Positions 25,801 through 34,400 of a DNA stretch of 64,000 bases are shown piece by piece. Position 1 is the first letter of the stretch. Every line of letters starts with the position of its first letter. The notes under the pieces are model-generated. The model searched no databases and was not told where the DNA came from. It worked only from the letters and a program-made list of their open reading frames with translations. Made by a program: the position numbers and the translations under genes. The stretch is from Montifringilla adamsi (Eukaryota > Chordata > Aves > Passeriformes > Passeridae), in NCBI GenBank assembly GCA_017590115.1, contig JAGGNK010006448.1:1747849-1811848 (forward strand), in the 5' to 3' direction.

Positions 25801-28800
25801 CTGAATGATCTACAGTTAACTGCTGAGAATACCTGAGCCCTCCTTCTTCCCACTCTTGCACAGAGCTCTATTCTGTGAAAACTAACCCTGATGAAACTAA
25901 CTTTCCTATTTTTGTGGTGAGTGTTCAGCTATATCAGCTGTATGTGAACATATGAGTCTTGATTCTGATAAACACAAAGCACAAGGAAGTAGAAGAGGAT
26001 GTAGCTCATATTTGAGCTGCAGCCTGCATTTATGTCAACTTAACTAATAACCAAATGAAAATGCTTTTGATCAATAACTTCACACAGATTTTCCAGCAGA
26101 CACAAAACAAAGATCTAAATGGTTTGCAATATCTTTTGTTTTCATTTTGTTCTTTTATTATTCTCATTTTCACAATAGTTACCTAAAGCAACTAGCTTTT
26201 TACAGATAACAAGATACATACTAACAGGCATAATAGCAGAACTGAAAATGCTGCAATATTTCCTTTTTACTTTTCAGTTGTCAAAAGGTTCATTGCCAAA
26301 ATGGTAATGAAGTCCAAACTCCTTCTATTCTAAACTGATGCCAGTACCCTGACATATATGCAATATTATACTGCAAGCCATTTGTGATCCATTCATTTTA
26401 TAAAAAGAAAATAAAAACATACCCCTTCATCAGATACACAAGCAAGACGATCTACAAGCTCAGGATTAGCTGTCAAGCTTTTTATATACTCCTCACCTAC
26501 AAAAGCACACACATAAATATTTAGGCAAGAGATGCATAGGATTTCAGTATCAAGTGATTGCTCAGTTTATTTGTGCAATAAGTTAAACACACATACTACT
26601 TCACTTACATGTATAAGCAGTTATTCCTTCCTCCAGAGCTTTCTCTTTATTAATTCTGTCATTTGTTAAAAAGATAACTTGAATCTTTTCCTCATCCTCT
26701 ATTTTCTTCAAGTGTTCACTGTACCATTTCACTGCTACACGAATGGCTCTGTCATTGCGGTCATTAGCAGTTTCTCCCCGCTTCTGCTCTATGTACGTTT
26801 CCCTAAATGAATTTTAAAAAGAAAAGGGAGTGTTTGACAAACCAAAATAAATCCCAGCATCTATCTATACTTAAAATTTTCAGACAAACAAGATCAAGAC
26901 TGTTAGGCCAAAAGTATCATTATTGTACCCATTATTATAAAGTGTGCAACACCCACTAGGCCACTGAAGGGCCAGGAGACATGAGTAAAGGAAAAAAGGA
27001 AGGAAGTGTTAATTTCTAACACAACTTCCTCACAGACAATTGAAGAGGTTTGCATTCAAGCTGTCAGAACTATGGATTCAAGATTCCTTGAACTATGATA
27101 ATGCAGTATTGGAAACTAGTTGTGAGTACAAATAAAGGCAAATTAATTGCATCTCCATTTCTTCGAGCTTTCTGTCACTAACTGAATGGACTTTTGAATT
27201 CTGCTACAGACTAAGCTGATGATATTGATAAACCATTGGCATATATTTAAAATTAAACATAAATTTAAAATTGCCTAAAATTGAAAATCAGTACTCTATT
27301 ACTCAAGATGACAGTGCTGTCTGTAAAGCTTATGCAATGTTCTAACCCCCTTTACATAATATATAATACACATAATATATGTATATTAAAAATATACATA
27401 ACATAGCATTATGTATAACAATATACATAATATATGGATTTATACCAACTATGAACAGAAAAGCTCCTGGAACACCAATTACTTCCAAACAGGATTCCTT
27501 AGAAATATACAGTTTTATGACACCAGTGTTATTTTTCTTCCAGTCCACATGTTCCAGTCTTGTTCTCCACTTTCTTTTACTGGATATCAGCATAACTTTC
27601 TTATGCCCCATTGCACCTCTTACCTGTGATGCTCATTGGTGAAAGAATAGAAATGTTTTTCTGGGTTTTGAATCACGTCCCTAATTCGTTTGTACACTGG
27701 CGCACTCCGATTCCTGACTTCCTGTAGGACTGTCTGCAGCACAATGACATTCTTAATAACAGGATCTTCAAGGATATCGATCTGAGGAACAAAACAGAAA
27801 TGAATCAAAATTGTTGTTAAATTCTATCCAATAACAGCACTTGAAATATTTCCTTGGCTAATACATGAAAAGCTAATGTGAATAATGAGTGGCTTCTTCT
27901 GCCTTCTTCCCCTCACCACTGGGAAACTGAACAGTGTATGAAGTTGCTTTCTCCTCCTCCTGGGAAAAAAAGTCAAATAAGATTTTCCAGCTTCTTTGTG
28001 ATCTGAAGATAAGGACTTATTCTGACTTCCAACAAATTTGCCACCAGTGTGTGCAGAATTCCAGACAAATAGAAGGCCAAGTACACTACAAATTTTGCCA
28101 ACATAAAATGGGTTCCTATAAAATTTACCCTTAGTAAACAAAATGCAACTATGCACAGTCCGATGGAAATCTGATGCAGTTTACAGGCTGCCTGCCTCTG
28201 TGAGGATTGCAAGCCATAAAATGGTACCCAACTACTCTTACACAGCTGGTGTGCCTATGCATGTGTGGGTTTGAGTTCTCCAGAAACAATCCCACTGTTA
28301 AACTGAAATTTTTACTCCCATGGAGTCAAATCAATGGGCATTCTGCAAGCTGCTCTTCGCTTTTAAAGACCTTTTTCTTTTTTAAGGAGTTTTGTTAAAA
28401 TTTTCAGCACTTTTCTTTGCCAGCTCCTGACATCAAGACAGAGAAACAAATATACCTTAGAAATCCATGTAATCTGTCGGGGGAAAAAGATGGGAGCTTC
28501 ACTTCCTAACCTCGTGGCAAGAAACTGTGCAAACCCACCTGCAAAATGAGACAGCCATAAGGCTCTAGTGGGCATAGCTAAAAGAATAAAAAACAATACC
28601 AGACCAAGCTCCTGTGAACCTGATGTTTACATGACTTGAAAGATTTAGAGCCATATTCACAGGAGTAGAAATCCAGCATTATTATATGCATAAGCTGAAG
28701 CACCAGGCCAAGTCTTACTGTGGCAAAACTGTTTCAGTTTCTAGGCAAAACCTTTCCCTACCCTCACCAAGGCTTCCTAATCCCCACTTCTCCAGTTCAG

Positions 28801-29722
28801 CTCAGCACACCCTGGTACATTCTCAGAGCATTCTATAGGACACACATACAAATTTCATCAACAAGACACCAAGAAATCCATTTGTGAGAAGCTGAAAACA
28901 TCCCTTGACCTGCTGTTCTGGGACGAAATTCCTTACAACTTTTGGGATCTCTGCTAAAACACACAAGTGTTCCCCTCTCCAGAGTACTCCATGTTAGAAT
29001 TCATTAATTAGTTACAGTCTCCGATGTGTGCACAGGTCTGTTTTACCTTCTATATAGGTATTCAAAAACAATGAAAGAAAAAATTTAAACATCAAGCTTG
29101 GGAATTCCTCCCAGCCTCAAAGTTTACAGTCTGCCCTGCTCAGACCCAATTCTCTGCACAGCTCTCCCGTGCTTCCAGAGTTATTTCTCCTCAGGAGCTG
29201 GCCGAGAAAGACAAGGCTGGACAAGGCAGAAAGAAAGACCCAGGCAGGGATCAAGCAGCCAGAGGAAACACGGGAGGAGCCAGGCCTGCAGAGCGCTGTC
29301 AAACGCAGCTCTCCAGAGCGACGGGAACTTACACCCAGAGGGATTTAACAGGGCCGGCGCAGGGAAGGCTGGAGCTTCCACATGGAGCCCGGTCGGGCCC
29401 AGAGGAAGGCAGCGGGGGGCCCTCTCCAGCGCTGAGGCGGCCACACCATCCGTCCGTCCCTCCCGGAGGCGCTCACCTGGTGCAGGAGCAGGTTGGTGTC
29501 GGGCAGCAGGAAGTGCGGCCCGGGGCAGAGGCTGCTGCCGGGGCCGCTGGGCCGCGCCTCCAGCCCGGGCGCGCTCCCGGTGCCGGTGCCGGGCGCGGCG
29601 GGGGGACAGAGGCGGCACGCGGCGGCGCCGCACGCGATGTCGTCGCGCAGGTAATGCTCGCGCACCACCTTCACCACCGCGCCCGCCCGCGTGCGCTTCA
29701 CGAACGTCCGCGAGGTCAGCAT
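10732..29722 (-). CDS. DIS3: DIS3, exosome complex exoribonuclease/endonuclease (complete coding region)
   Basis: DIS3 (RRP44) is the catalytic subunit of the RNA exosome. It is a processive 3'-5' RNase with an added PIN endonuclease (family knowledge). All 21 coding exons are present and join in frame to 966 residues plus stop; human DIS3 has 958. Order: CR3 cysteines (C31, C36, C39), PIN domain to about 200, two cold-shock domains about 225-460, RNB domain about 469-790, S1 domain about 840-935, and a lysine-rich tail EKKKKKLQK. The PIN metal ligands are all present: D75, E103, D152 and D183, equal to human D69, E97, D146 and D177. The RNB site [11 protein letters not shown] has D493, equal to human D487. 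Both activities should therefore be intact. The start is ATG at 29722-29720, giving [14 protein letters not shown] like human MLKSKTFLKKTRAG. The extra residues lie mainly in the CR3-PIN linker. The gene is divergent from PIBF1 and convergent with BORA. Confidence 0.97.
11290..12003 (+). mobile_element. CR1 LINE fragment, antisense in DIS3 intron 20
   Basis: About 0.7 kb. The 5' part still reads like the end of the CR1 reverse-transcriptase protein ([20 protein letters not shown]). The 3' part has the CR1 tail landmarks atgctccatccctggaagtg and ggccaggttggatggggttt, ending cattctatgattc. The frame is broken. DIS3 intron 20 (10822-12816) shows nothing else recognisable. Confidence 0.88.
12817..12939 (-). 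CDS. DIS3: DIS3 exon 20 (S1)
   Basis: Residues 897-937: [20 protein letters not shown] then [20 protein letters not shown] and K. Donor gtaagg. Confidence 0.95.
13355..13513 (-). CDS. DIS3: DIS3 exon 19 (S1)
   Basis: Residues 844-896: [40 protein letters not shown]. Start of the S1 RNA-binding domain. Donor gtatgt. Confidence 0.95.
13898..14066 (-). CDS. DIS3: DIS3 exon 18
   Basis: Residues 787-843: [20 protein letters not shown] then [20 protein letters not shown] and [15 protein letters not shown]. Acceptor tttgcag, donor gtaagt. Confidence 0.95.
15156..15370 (-). CDS. DIS3: DIS3 exon 17 (RNB)
   Basis: Residues 716-787: [40 protein letters not shown], then [18 protein letters not shown] (the final R is split into exon 18). 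The SPIRRY signature is a conserved RNB motif. Confidence 0.96.
16999..17155 (-). CDS. DIS3: DIS3 exon 16 (RNB), followed by GC donor
   Basis: Residues 663-715: [20 protein letters not shown] then [20 protein letters not shown] and [12 protein letters not shown]. The next intron begins gcaagt, not gtaagt (see findings). The frame into exon 17, NLEIKTDS, requires exactly this junction. Confidence 0.93.
17535..17700 (+). mobile_element. Short CR1 3' fragment in DIS3 intron 15
   Basis: Landmarks: gtggatgctctatcattgga, a cacaggctgggtggggcttt segment, cttccacctcaaaccatcct and the terminal ttctatgactg. Antisense to DIS3. Confidence 0.82.
17808..17894 (-). CDS. DIS3: DIS3 exon 15 (RNB)
   Basis: Residues 634-663: [20 protein letters not shown] then IDLQTKEL. 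Donor gtatgc; the split Lys codon completes in exon 16. Confidence 0.94.
18349..18476 (-). CDS. DIS3: DIS3 exon 14 (RNB)
   Basis: Residues 592-634: [20 protein letters not shown] then [20 protein letters not shown]. Donor gtaagc. Confidence 0.95.
19074..19158 (-). CDS. DIS3: DIS3 exon 13 (RNB)
   Basis: Residues 563-591: [20 protein letters not shown] then TKSIINSK. The acceptor tract is a CT microsatellite (19163-19186). Donor gtaagt. Confidence 0.94.
19163..19186. repeat. (AG)n/(CT)n microsatellite at DIS3 acceptor
   Basis: Nearly pure GA repeat on plus with one C interruption. On the DIS3 strand it is a CT tract ending four bases before the exon 13 acceptor, so it forms most of the polypyrimidine tract. 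Confidence 0.9.
19263..19327 (-). CDS. DIS3: DIS3 exon 12 (RNB)
   Basis: Residues 542-563: [21 protein letters not shown] 65-bp exon; donor gtatat. Confidence 0.94.
19913..20014 (-). CDS. DIS3: DIS3 exon 11 (RNB)
   Basis: Residues 508-541: [20 protein letters not shown] then [14 protein letters not shown]. Donor gtaatt. Confidence 0.95.
20814..20930 (-). CDS. DIS3: DIS3 exon 10 (RNB catalytic aspartates)
   Basis: Residues 469-507: [20 protein letters not shown] with [15 protein letters not shown] following. D491, D493 and D494 correspond to human D485, D487 and D488. D487 is the RNB residue whose change abolishes exoribonuclease activity in human DIS3. Confidence 0.96.
21681..21827 (-). CDS. 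DIS3: DIS3 exon 9 (CSD2 to RNB)
   Basis: Residues 420-468: [46 protein letters not shown]. Acceptor cctcag, donor gtaata. Confidence 0.95.
22859..22996 (-). CDS. DIS3: DIS3 exon 8 (CSD2)
   Basis: Residues 374-419: [20 protein letters not shown] and [16 protein letters not shown]. Donor gtaagt. Confidence 0.95.
23086..23199 (-). CDS. DIS3: DIS3 exon 7 (CSD)
   Basis: Residues 336-373: [20 protein letters not shown] then MLSKSQIKE. Donor gtgagg. The intron to exon 8 is only 89 bp. Confidence 0.95.
24127..24291 (-). CDS. DIS3: DIS3 exon 6 (CSD1)
   Basis: Residues 281-335: [33 protein letters not shown], and an acidic tail [12 protein letters not shown], a variable loop in the family. Donor gtatga. 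Confidence 0.93.
25225..25392 (-). CDS. DIS3: DIS3 exon 5 (CSD1)
   Basis: Residues 225-280: [20 protein letters not shown] then [20 protein letters not shown], start of the first cold-shock domain. The acceptor has an A-rich context (tcctaaag). Donor gtgagt. Confidence 0.92.
26423..26496 (-). CDS. DIS3: DIS3 exon 4
   Basis: Residues 200-224, [20 protein letters not shown] then SDEG. A short 74-bp exon; donor gtatgt. The intron between it and exon 3 is only 112 bp. Confidence 0.93.
26609..26802 (-). CDS. DIS3: DIS3 exon 3 (PIN)
   Basis: Residues 135-200: [20 protein letters not shown] with the catalytic PIN D152, then [14 protein letters not shown] with D183. Acceptor atttag, donor gtaagt. 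Confidence 0.95.
27354..27442. repeat. AT-rich palindromic repeat
   Basis: Repeated ataatata/tatgtata/atacata blocks that pair with each other, e.g. acataatatatgtatatt against aatatacataacat. Probably a decayed TA-rich microsatellite. Confidence 0.6.
27624..27781 (-). CDS. DIS3: DIS3 exon 2 (PIN)
   Basis: Residues 83-135: [20 protein letters not shown], then [16 protein letters not shown] with PIN ligand E103, ending in FTNEHH. Acceptor cctcag, donor gtaaga. Confidence 0.95.
29477..29722 (-). CDS. DIS3: DIS3 exon 1 (start, CR3, PIN start)
   Basis: 82 codons from the ATG; donor gtgagc. It reads [20 protein letters not shown], then [12 protein letters not shown], the CR3 cysteines C31/C36/C39, a Gly/Pro-rich linker, and [13 protein letters not shown] with PIN ligand D75. 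It is very GC-rich because it lies in the CpG island, so long false frames exist on the other strand. Confidence 0.95.
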
Positions 29723-29744
29723 GGCCGTGGGGAGCGCGAGGCCG

Positions 29745-29801
29745 GCGGGAAGCGGCGAGGGAGGCGGGAAGCGGCGCGGGAAGCGGGAAGCGGCGCGGGA
29801 A
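29745..29801 (-). promoter_or_regulatory. Cluster of five GCGGGAA (TTCCCGC) motifs
   Basis: GCGGGAA at 29745-29751, 29764-29770, 29776-29782, 29783-29789 and 29795-29801, that is 23-79 bases upstream of the DIS3 ATG. TTCCCGC is the core of E2F sites. Binding is not shown by sequence alone; the array may also be a short degenerate tandem repeat in the 5' UTR. Confidence 0.5.
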
Positions 29802-29843
29802 GGGCGCAGGAAGCGACGCCCCGGTCGCCGCGGTGATGGCGTA

Positions 29844-30061
29844 GCGCGCGGCCCCGCCCCCGCCGCGCTGAGGGGAGGCGGAAGCGCGCGCGCGCGCGCG
29901 CGTGTTGTGCCGCCGCTGCCCGGAGTGTGTGGACAGAGCCCGGGACTGGCCCAGGCGCGCGGCCCCGCCCCCGCCGCGCTGAAGGGAGGCGGAAGCGCGC
30001 GCGCGCGCGTGTTGTGCCGCCGCTGCCCGGAGTGTGTGGGCAGAGCCCGGGACTGGCCCAG
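29844..30061. repeat. Tandem duplication, 111 bp + 107 bp, in the shared promoter
   Basis: Copy 1 is 29844-29954 and copy 2 is 29955-30061. Both start gcgcgcggccccgcccccgc and end gagcccgggactggcccag. They differ by two substitutions (gagggga/gaaggga; ggacag/gggcag) and by the length of an internal (GC)n run, 19 versus 15 bases. Each copy carries a GC box and an ETS-like GCGGAAG. Confidence 0.93.
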
Positions 30062-30302
30062 CCCGGGCTGCTGCTCTCCAAGCCCTGCCGCTGCTGAGTT
30101 ACCGCTTGGGCAGCTGCCCAGTGCCTTCCGCAGCTCCGGGCATCCTGCGGGACGAACAGTATACCCTCTTCCCGAGTTTCCCCCAGCTGCCTTGGAGAAG
30201 GAAGGTAGTGGTGGCGGCCTCGGGAGGGCAGCCCGGCTGTCGCTGGCCCGGCCTCCGAGCGCGGCGTCTCCTCTCCTTGCTGGGCTCTGAGCAGCGCCGT
30301 CT
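30062..30302 (+). other. PIBF1: Presumed PIBF1 non-coding first exon (3' part)
   Basis: A good donor, tct|gtaagt, at 30303 ends the CpG island and could splice to the acceptor ttgcag before 31106. The transcription start is unknown. Inference from position and donor only. Confidence 0.5.
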
Positions 30303-30539
30303 GTAAGTAGCAGCCGTGGTCTGTGCCAGGTGGTTGTAAAGTCCTTGTGGCTGCTGGGTCAAGCAGCCTGGCAAGAACAGTGCAGCTGCTGCTGAGAAGG
30401 CAAAGGCCGGCGAGGTTTGAAAGGAGCTTGTAGCTAGGTCGGGCCCGGGCTCTCCTCCCAAGCACCCAGCCGGAGGATAAGAGGACAAAGCCTCAAGAAG
30501 CACCAGGGGAGTGCACGGTTGGACATCAGGTGAATTTTC

Positions 30540-30716
30540 TGAACAGGATGATTAGGCAATGGAATGCGCACGGCCAAGGGAGGTGATGGAGTTACCATCG
30601 CTGGAAGTGCTTAAGGAAAGACTGAGTACCGTGGTGGAGTTGACAAGGGGATATTCAGTCGTAGGTTGGACACGATGCTCTCAGAGGCCGTTTCCACCCT
30701 ATGTGATTCTGTGATC
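30540..30716 (+). mobile_element. CR1 3' fragment in PIBF1 intron 1
   Basis: CR1 landmarks: aggtgatggagttaccatcg, ctggaagtgcttaaggaaag, gtaggttggacacgatgctc, and the tail tatgtgattctgtgatc. Same orientation as PIBF1. The rest of intron 30303-31105 shows nothing recognisable. Confidence 0.82.
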
Positions 30717-31105
30717 AAGGTATTCCTTTATAATTTACTCCAGTAAGTCGTGTTATGCCTCTTATAGGGTGTTGTATACCCCTCGTGGGTCTCGGGAGTT
30801 TTCAGTGCATGTGCTTTTGACAACGTGCATATATCTTTATTTAACTATACCATCATGTATCTAGTAGCCTAGATTCACACTGGTGTTCACACTAGTATTT
30901 AGGTTATTGTAGTCAAAACACTTGATAATGATTGTTCAGGGAGAGGGTCCTCAAGCAGCAGCCCTCCAGAGCTTCTCAAAGTATTTTTCTTGGTTGGAAA
31001 AAAAAAATGTTCATGTGATACTGAGTGGCATTGCTTGCTTAGTGGTCTAATGTGGTGGTTAGTTTTTCATAATGACATTTGATTTAATTGTTTTGATTCT
31101 TGCAG

Positions 31106-31421
31106 TTGATTCTTCAAGAGGCTCATCTCAAAGTATAGCTTAAAAAAGCTTTGCGAATAGTGGAAGAAAATGTCACATAAAAACGCTAAGGTAATCAAGA
31201 AAGTAAACATTTCTAGCTCCTTGGAATCTGAGGATATCAGCTTGGAAACCACAGTACCAACCGATGATGTTTCTTCCTCTGAAGAGAGAGAAGGTACTGT
31301 AAAAATCACTAAGCAGCTGATTGAACGGAAGGAGTTGCTCCATAACCTTCAACTGCTTAAAATAGAATTATCGCAAAAAAACTTGATGATTGACAACTTG
31401 AAAGTTGAATATTTGACCAAG
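31106..31421 (+). CDS. PIBF1: PIBF1 exon 2 (first coding exon; CDS from 31170)
   Basis: Acceptor ttgcag at 31100-31105; 64 bases of 5' UTR; ATG at 31170. Residues 1-84: [20 protein letters not shown], then [20 protein letters not shown] and [20 protein letters not shown]. Donor gtaagt. Human begins [20 protein letters not shown], so the start is well supported. Confidence 0.94.
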
Positions 31422-34400
31422 GTAAGTAGTCTTTCTCCTTCCATTATATAATCTTTTTGTGAATTTGATGCTTTTAGAGTATGATAGAAACTTTTGATAA
31501 GAATTGATTTGAATTATATGAAGGAGATCTGTTTAGTTGATTTGGGGATTTTCTCAGTGTGTTTTGTGTTCTTTCATGAGAAGAAGGGGAAACAAAGATA
31601 TAGAAAGCTTCACTGACTTCAAGTCATTTTACCTAAAAATAAGTAAGGGAAGATGTAATTAGTTTTACCTTTCCTAAACACATTTTTTTTCAGAAATGAC
31701 AAATAATTTTGTTACTTATGTTAGTAGCATAATAGGGCTTTGAACCCGAACTTGTGGAGTACTAGGACAGGTGATCTGAATACTCTTCAATGCTTTGTTA
31801 ATGAAGGTAGGGATAGAGTATACCAACATGCTAAGAGTAGATTTTGTTGTGTACAGCTTGCACGAGGATACGTAAAATTAAGAAAGGTGTTAAAACATTG
31901 CCACATTTGTGTGCAGTTCATTTTTGTAAGTCTGTATCATATTCTGAAGCCCTGGTGTATTTAGAGGTCTTCTTAGACAACCATTATTGCACTGCCCACA
32001 GCATTTGAATCTTCATATTTTTATTTCAGCTTCTTCTTTTTGTAAAGTATTTTTTTAAAATTAATATGGTAACTTATTTGTTTTATACTCACATTCTTTA
32101 TATTTAGATTGAGGAGCTGGAGGAGAAGCTTAATGATGCAATCCATCAAAAGCAGCTGTTGTCTTTACGACTGGATAGTCAGTTGGCATTACAGCAAGAA
32201 GATGCCAGGTATGGTGGAAGTAAATTTAAGAACTTCATCTTTAACAAATTTGTGAATTAATTTGAGTTTGTGTAAATAAGTTAGAAACAGATCATTATTA
32301 GTTGCAGGAATAGGATTTCTTTTGCAGATTATATTAGTGTTTTAATTCTAAAATTTGAACTTACATATTTAATTTGCATATGAGTAAATGGGAATCCAGT
32401 TCTCACTAGCTGAAGTTTGTGGGCTTGGTTTTATGTTACCTAAATTCAAAATTTAGTAGGAAGAGGTAGTAAAAGTGTTCTTAAAACCAATAAAGAGCAA
32501 AAGGACTAGGCAGAGGTGACAGACTTTCCATCAGTTTAAACAGAATTTTTAATAAATGCAGCATAGAAGACTTGGGAAAGGTAAGTGCATAATGTTTAGC
32601 TTTTCCCATTAGTACTTCCTATTTTCAGAAATGCTTTTGGCTGAAGATGTAGCAATTCACTTTCCATGTTGTTTTTATGAAATACTTAGAGTCAACCTGA
32701 AAAATAGGTTGGCTAGCAGGCTTCTCCAAACCAATTTGTCAGTTAAGTATGAAGTGTGAGTTTTCACACCTGTGAAGGAAGAGCATTATTACGCAGTCTC
32801 ATGGTAAGGCAAAGCTTACAGGATGTTACTACTTCCAAGTCCTATTCTGTAGTAAGGCTAGAACAGATTTAGGGATGTGGGGCCAGACCTGTGATTAGTT
32901 CCAGCAAAGTCTTTCACCTGGGAGCAGCTTATGGTCAGAAAAACATTTGTCACTCTGTATGTTTAGATGCACCAAAGTGGAATGTTTTTATGCTGGCCAT
33001 ACTTGAGTTACCTAAGGAGTGCTCAGTAAAAAGATACTGATGTGCAAACTGTTATTAATAGGCGTAAAAAAGTTAAACTACTCTTCCCAATCTTTTCATT
33101 AGTTTTCTTGTCAGTCTTTTACTTAACTTTTCATCCTCATGTAATGGAATTGTACACAGCATGGAGTGTGTCCTTCTGTGATTGCTTTGATGACCTTAAT
33201 GATCCTGTTACCTGTACCCTGCCAGTGGGGTAGATGTTGCCTTGTAGTACTAGTTAGTATTTTTTTATTCCTTTTTAAGTAATGCAGAAAAGACCACATT
33301 TTAAAGAGTGATTTGTGTATGTTTTCAAGAGTAGTAGCTAAAAATAAAAAAAGTAGTTTAGTTGTCTTTGATTTAAAGAAAATAAACACTTCTAAGCATC
33401 ATGAACTGATGTGCAGTTTCTCTTGCTGAATAAAACCTTATCACTGATGATAATATTAGTATGTTTTAAGGTTGGAAGTAAGTCTGCTTATTCTGTTTAT
33501 TTTTTTAATAAAGGACTCCAACTTTGTATATTACAGCAGTTAGAAATTTAAGGGTTGGTGTGACTGTGCTTGTGCTGAAACTTGGTAAGACCCAAGTGAT
33601 TTACCAGCTCCTTGGGGTTTGTGTGGAAATAGATTCTACTTTTTCATGTTTTTAACCTTTTAATTGGTAAATTAAGTTTAGTTTGTAAATTCAAGTCAGC
33701 ATACGTGGAGATTGTCTATCCTCAGATTCAGCTTTGTCTTGTCAATGACTATAAAGTTCCTGGGTTTTTATATATACTGTATCTAATATGACTGTTTAAC
33801 CATGGTGGTATACATTCTGGCACTAATTACCTAATCTTTGTAAATTTTTCCCTCTACAAAATGAGCAGAATTGACTTTTTTGCCAGGGTGTTGTGAAGCT
33901 TTGTCACTTGTGTTACTCACTACCTGATATCTTCTGTTTTCAAATCCATCTTGAAGGAAACATCAGGCTCTAATGAAGCAAGAAATGGAAACTATTTTAT
34001 TGAGACAGAAGCAACTGGAAGAAACAAATTATCAGTTGAGAGAGAGGGCAGGAGATATCCGTCGTAGCTTGCGAGACTTGGAATTAACAGATGAATGCTA
34101 TGAGAAGCTAAAGTCTCTTCCTGAAGATCAGCTTTCTATCCCTGAATATGTTTCAGTAAGTATTGGGTTTTGTGTTGGTTTAAAATATAACCTGTATCTT
34201 GGATCTGGCTGGGACAGAGTTGACTTTCTTCTTAGTAGTCTGTCTTGCTATGCTTCGCACTGGTGGTTGAAACAGTGTTTTGGCTATTGCTGGACATTGC
34301 TTGTACAACATCAAGGCTTTCCTTTTTCCCCATTCTGCCTCTCCCTGCCCCAGCAAGCTATGAATGGTAAGGAGATTGATAGGGGACACAGCTGGACAGC

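Larger units (their letters stand above)
22997..29476 (-). other. DIS3 introns 7 to 1
   Basis: Introns at 22997-23085 (89 bp), 23200-24126, 24292-25224, 25393-26422, 26497-26608 (112 bp), 26803-27623 and 27782-29476. An AT-rich near-palindromic stretch lies at about 27354-27442. The first intron becomes GC-rich toward exon 1. No gene was recognised. Confidence 0.65.
29380..30310. promoter_or_regulatory. CpG-island divergent promoter of DIS3 and PIBF1
   Basis: A sharp island of GC-rich, CpG-dense sequence in an otherwise AT-rich window. It covers DIS3 exon 1 and the presumed PIBF1 first exon. It contains GC boxes (ccccgcccccgcc), two GCGGAAG ETS-like sites (29878-29884 and 29989-29995), and five GCGGGAA E2F-like sites. 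No TATA box was seen. Divergent CpG-island promoters are usual for such housekeeping pairs; start sites are inferred. Confidence 0.85.

Noticed and set aside
29098..29844. A 248-codon plus-strand open frame over DIS3 exon 1
   Set aside because: It is the reverse strand of the GC-rich CpG island, where stops are rare. The product is Arg/Ala/Gly low complexity, and the real gene there is DIS3 on the minus strand.
29716..30465. A 249-codon minus-strand open frame upstream of DIS3
   Set aside because: It spans the tandem promoter duplication, so its protein repeat is just the DNA repeat translated. It runs into non-coding CR1-free leader sequence and resembles no protein.
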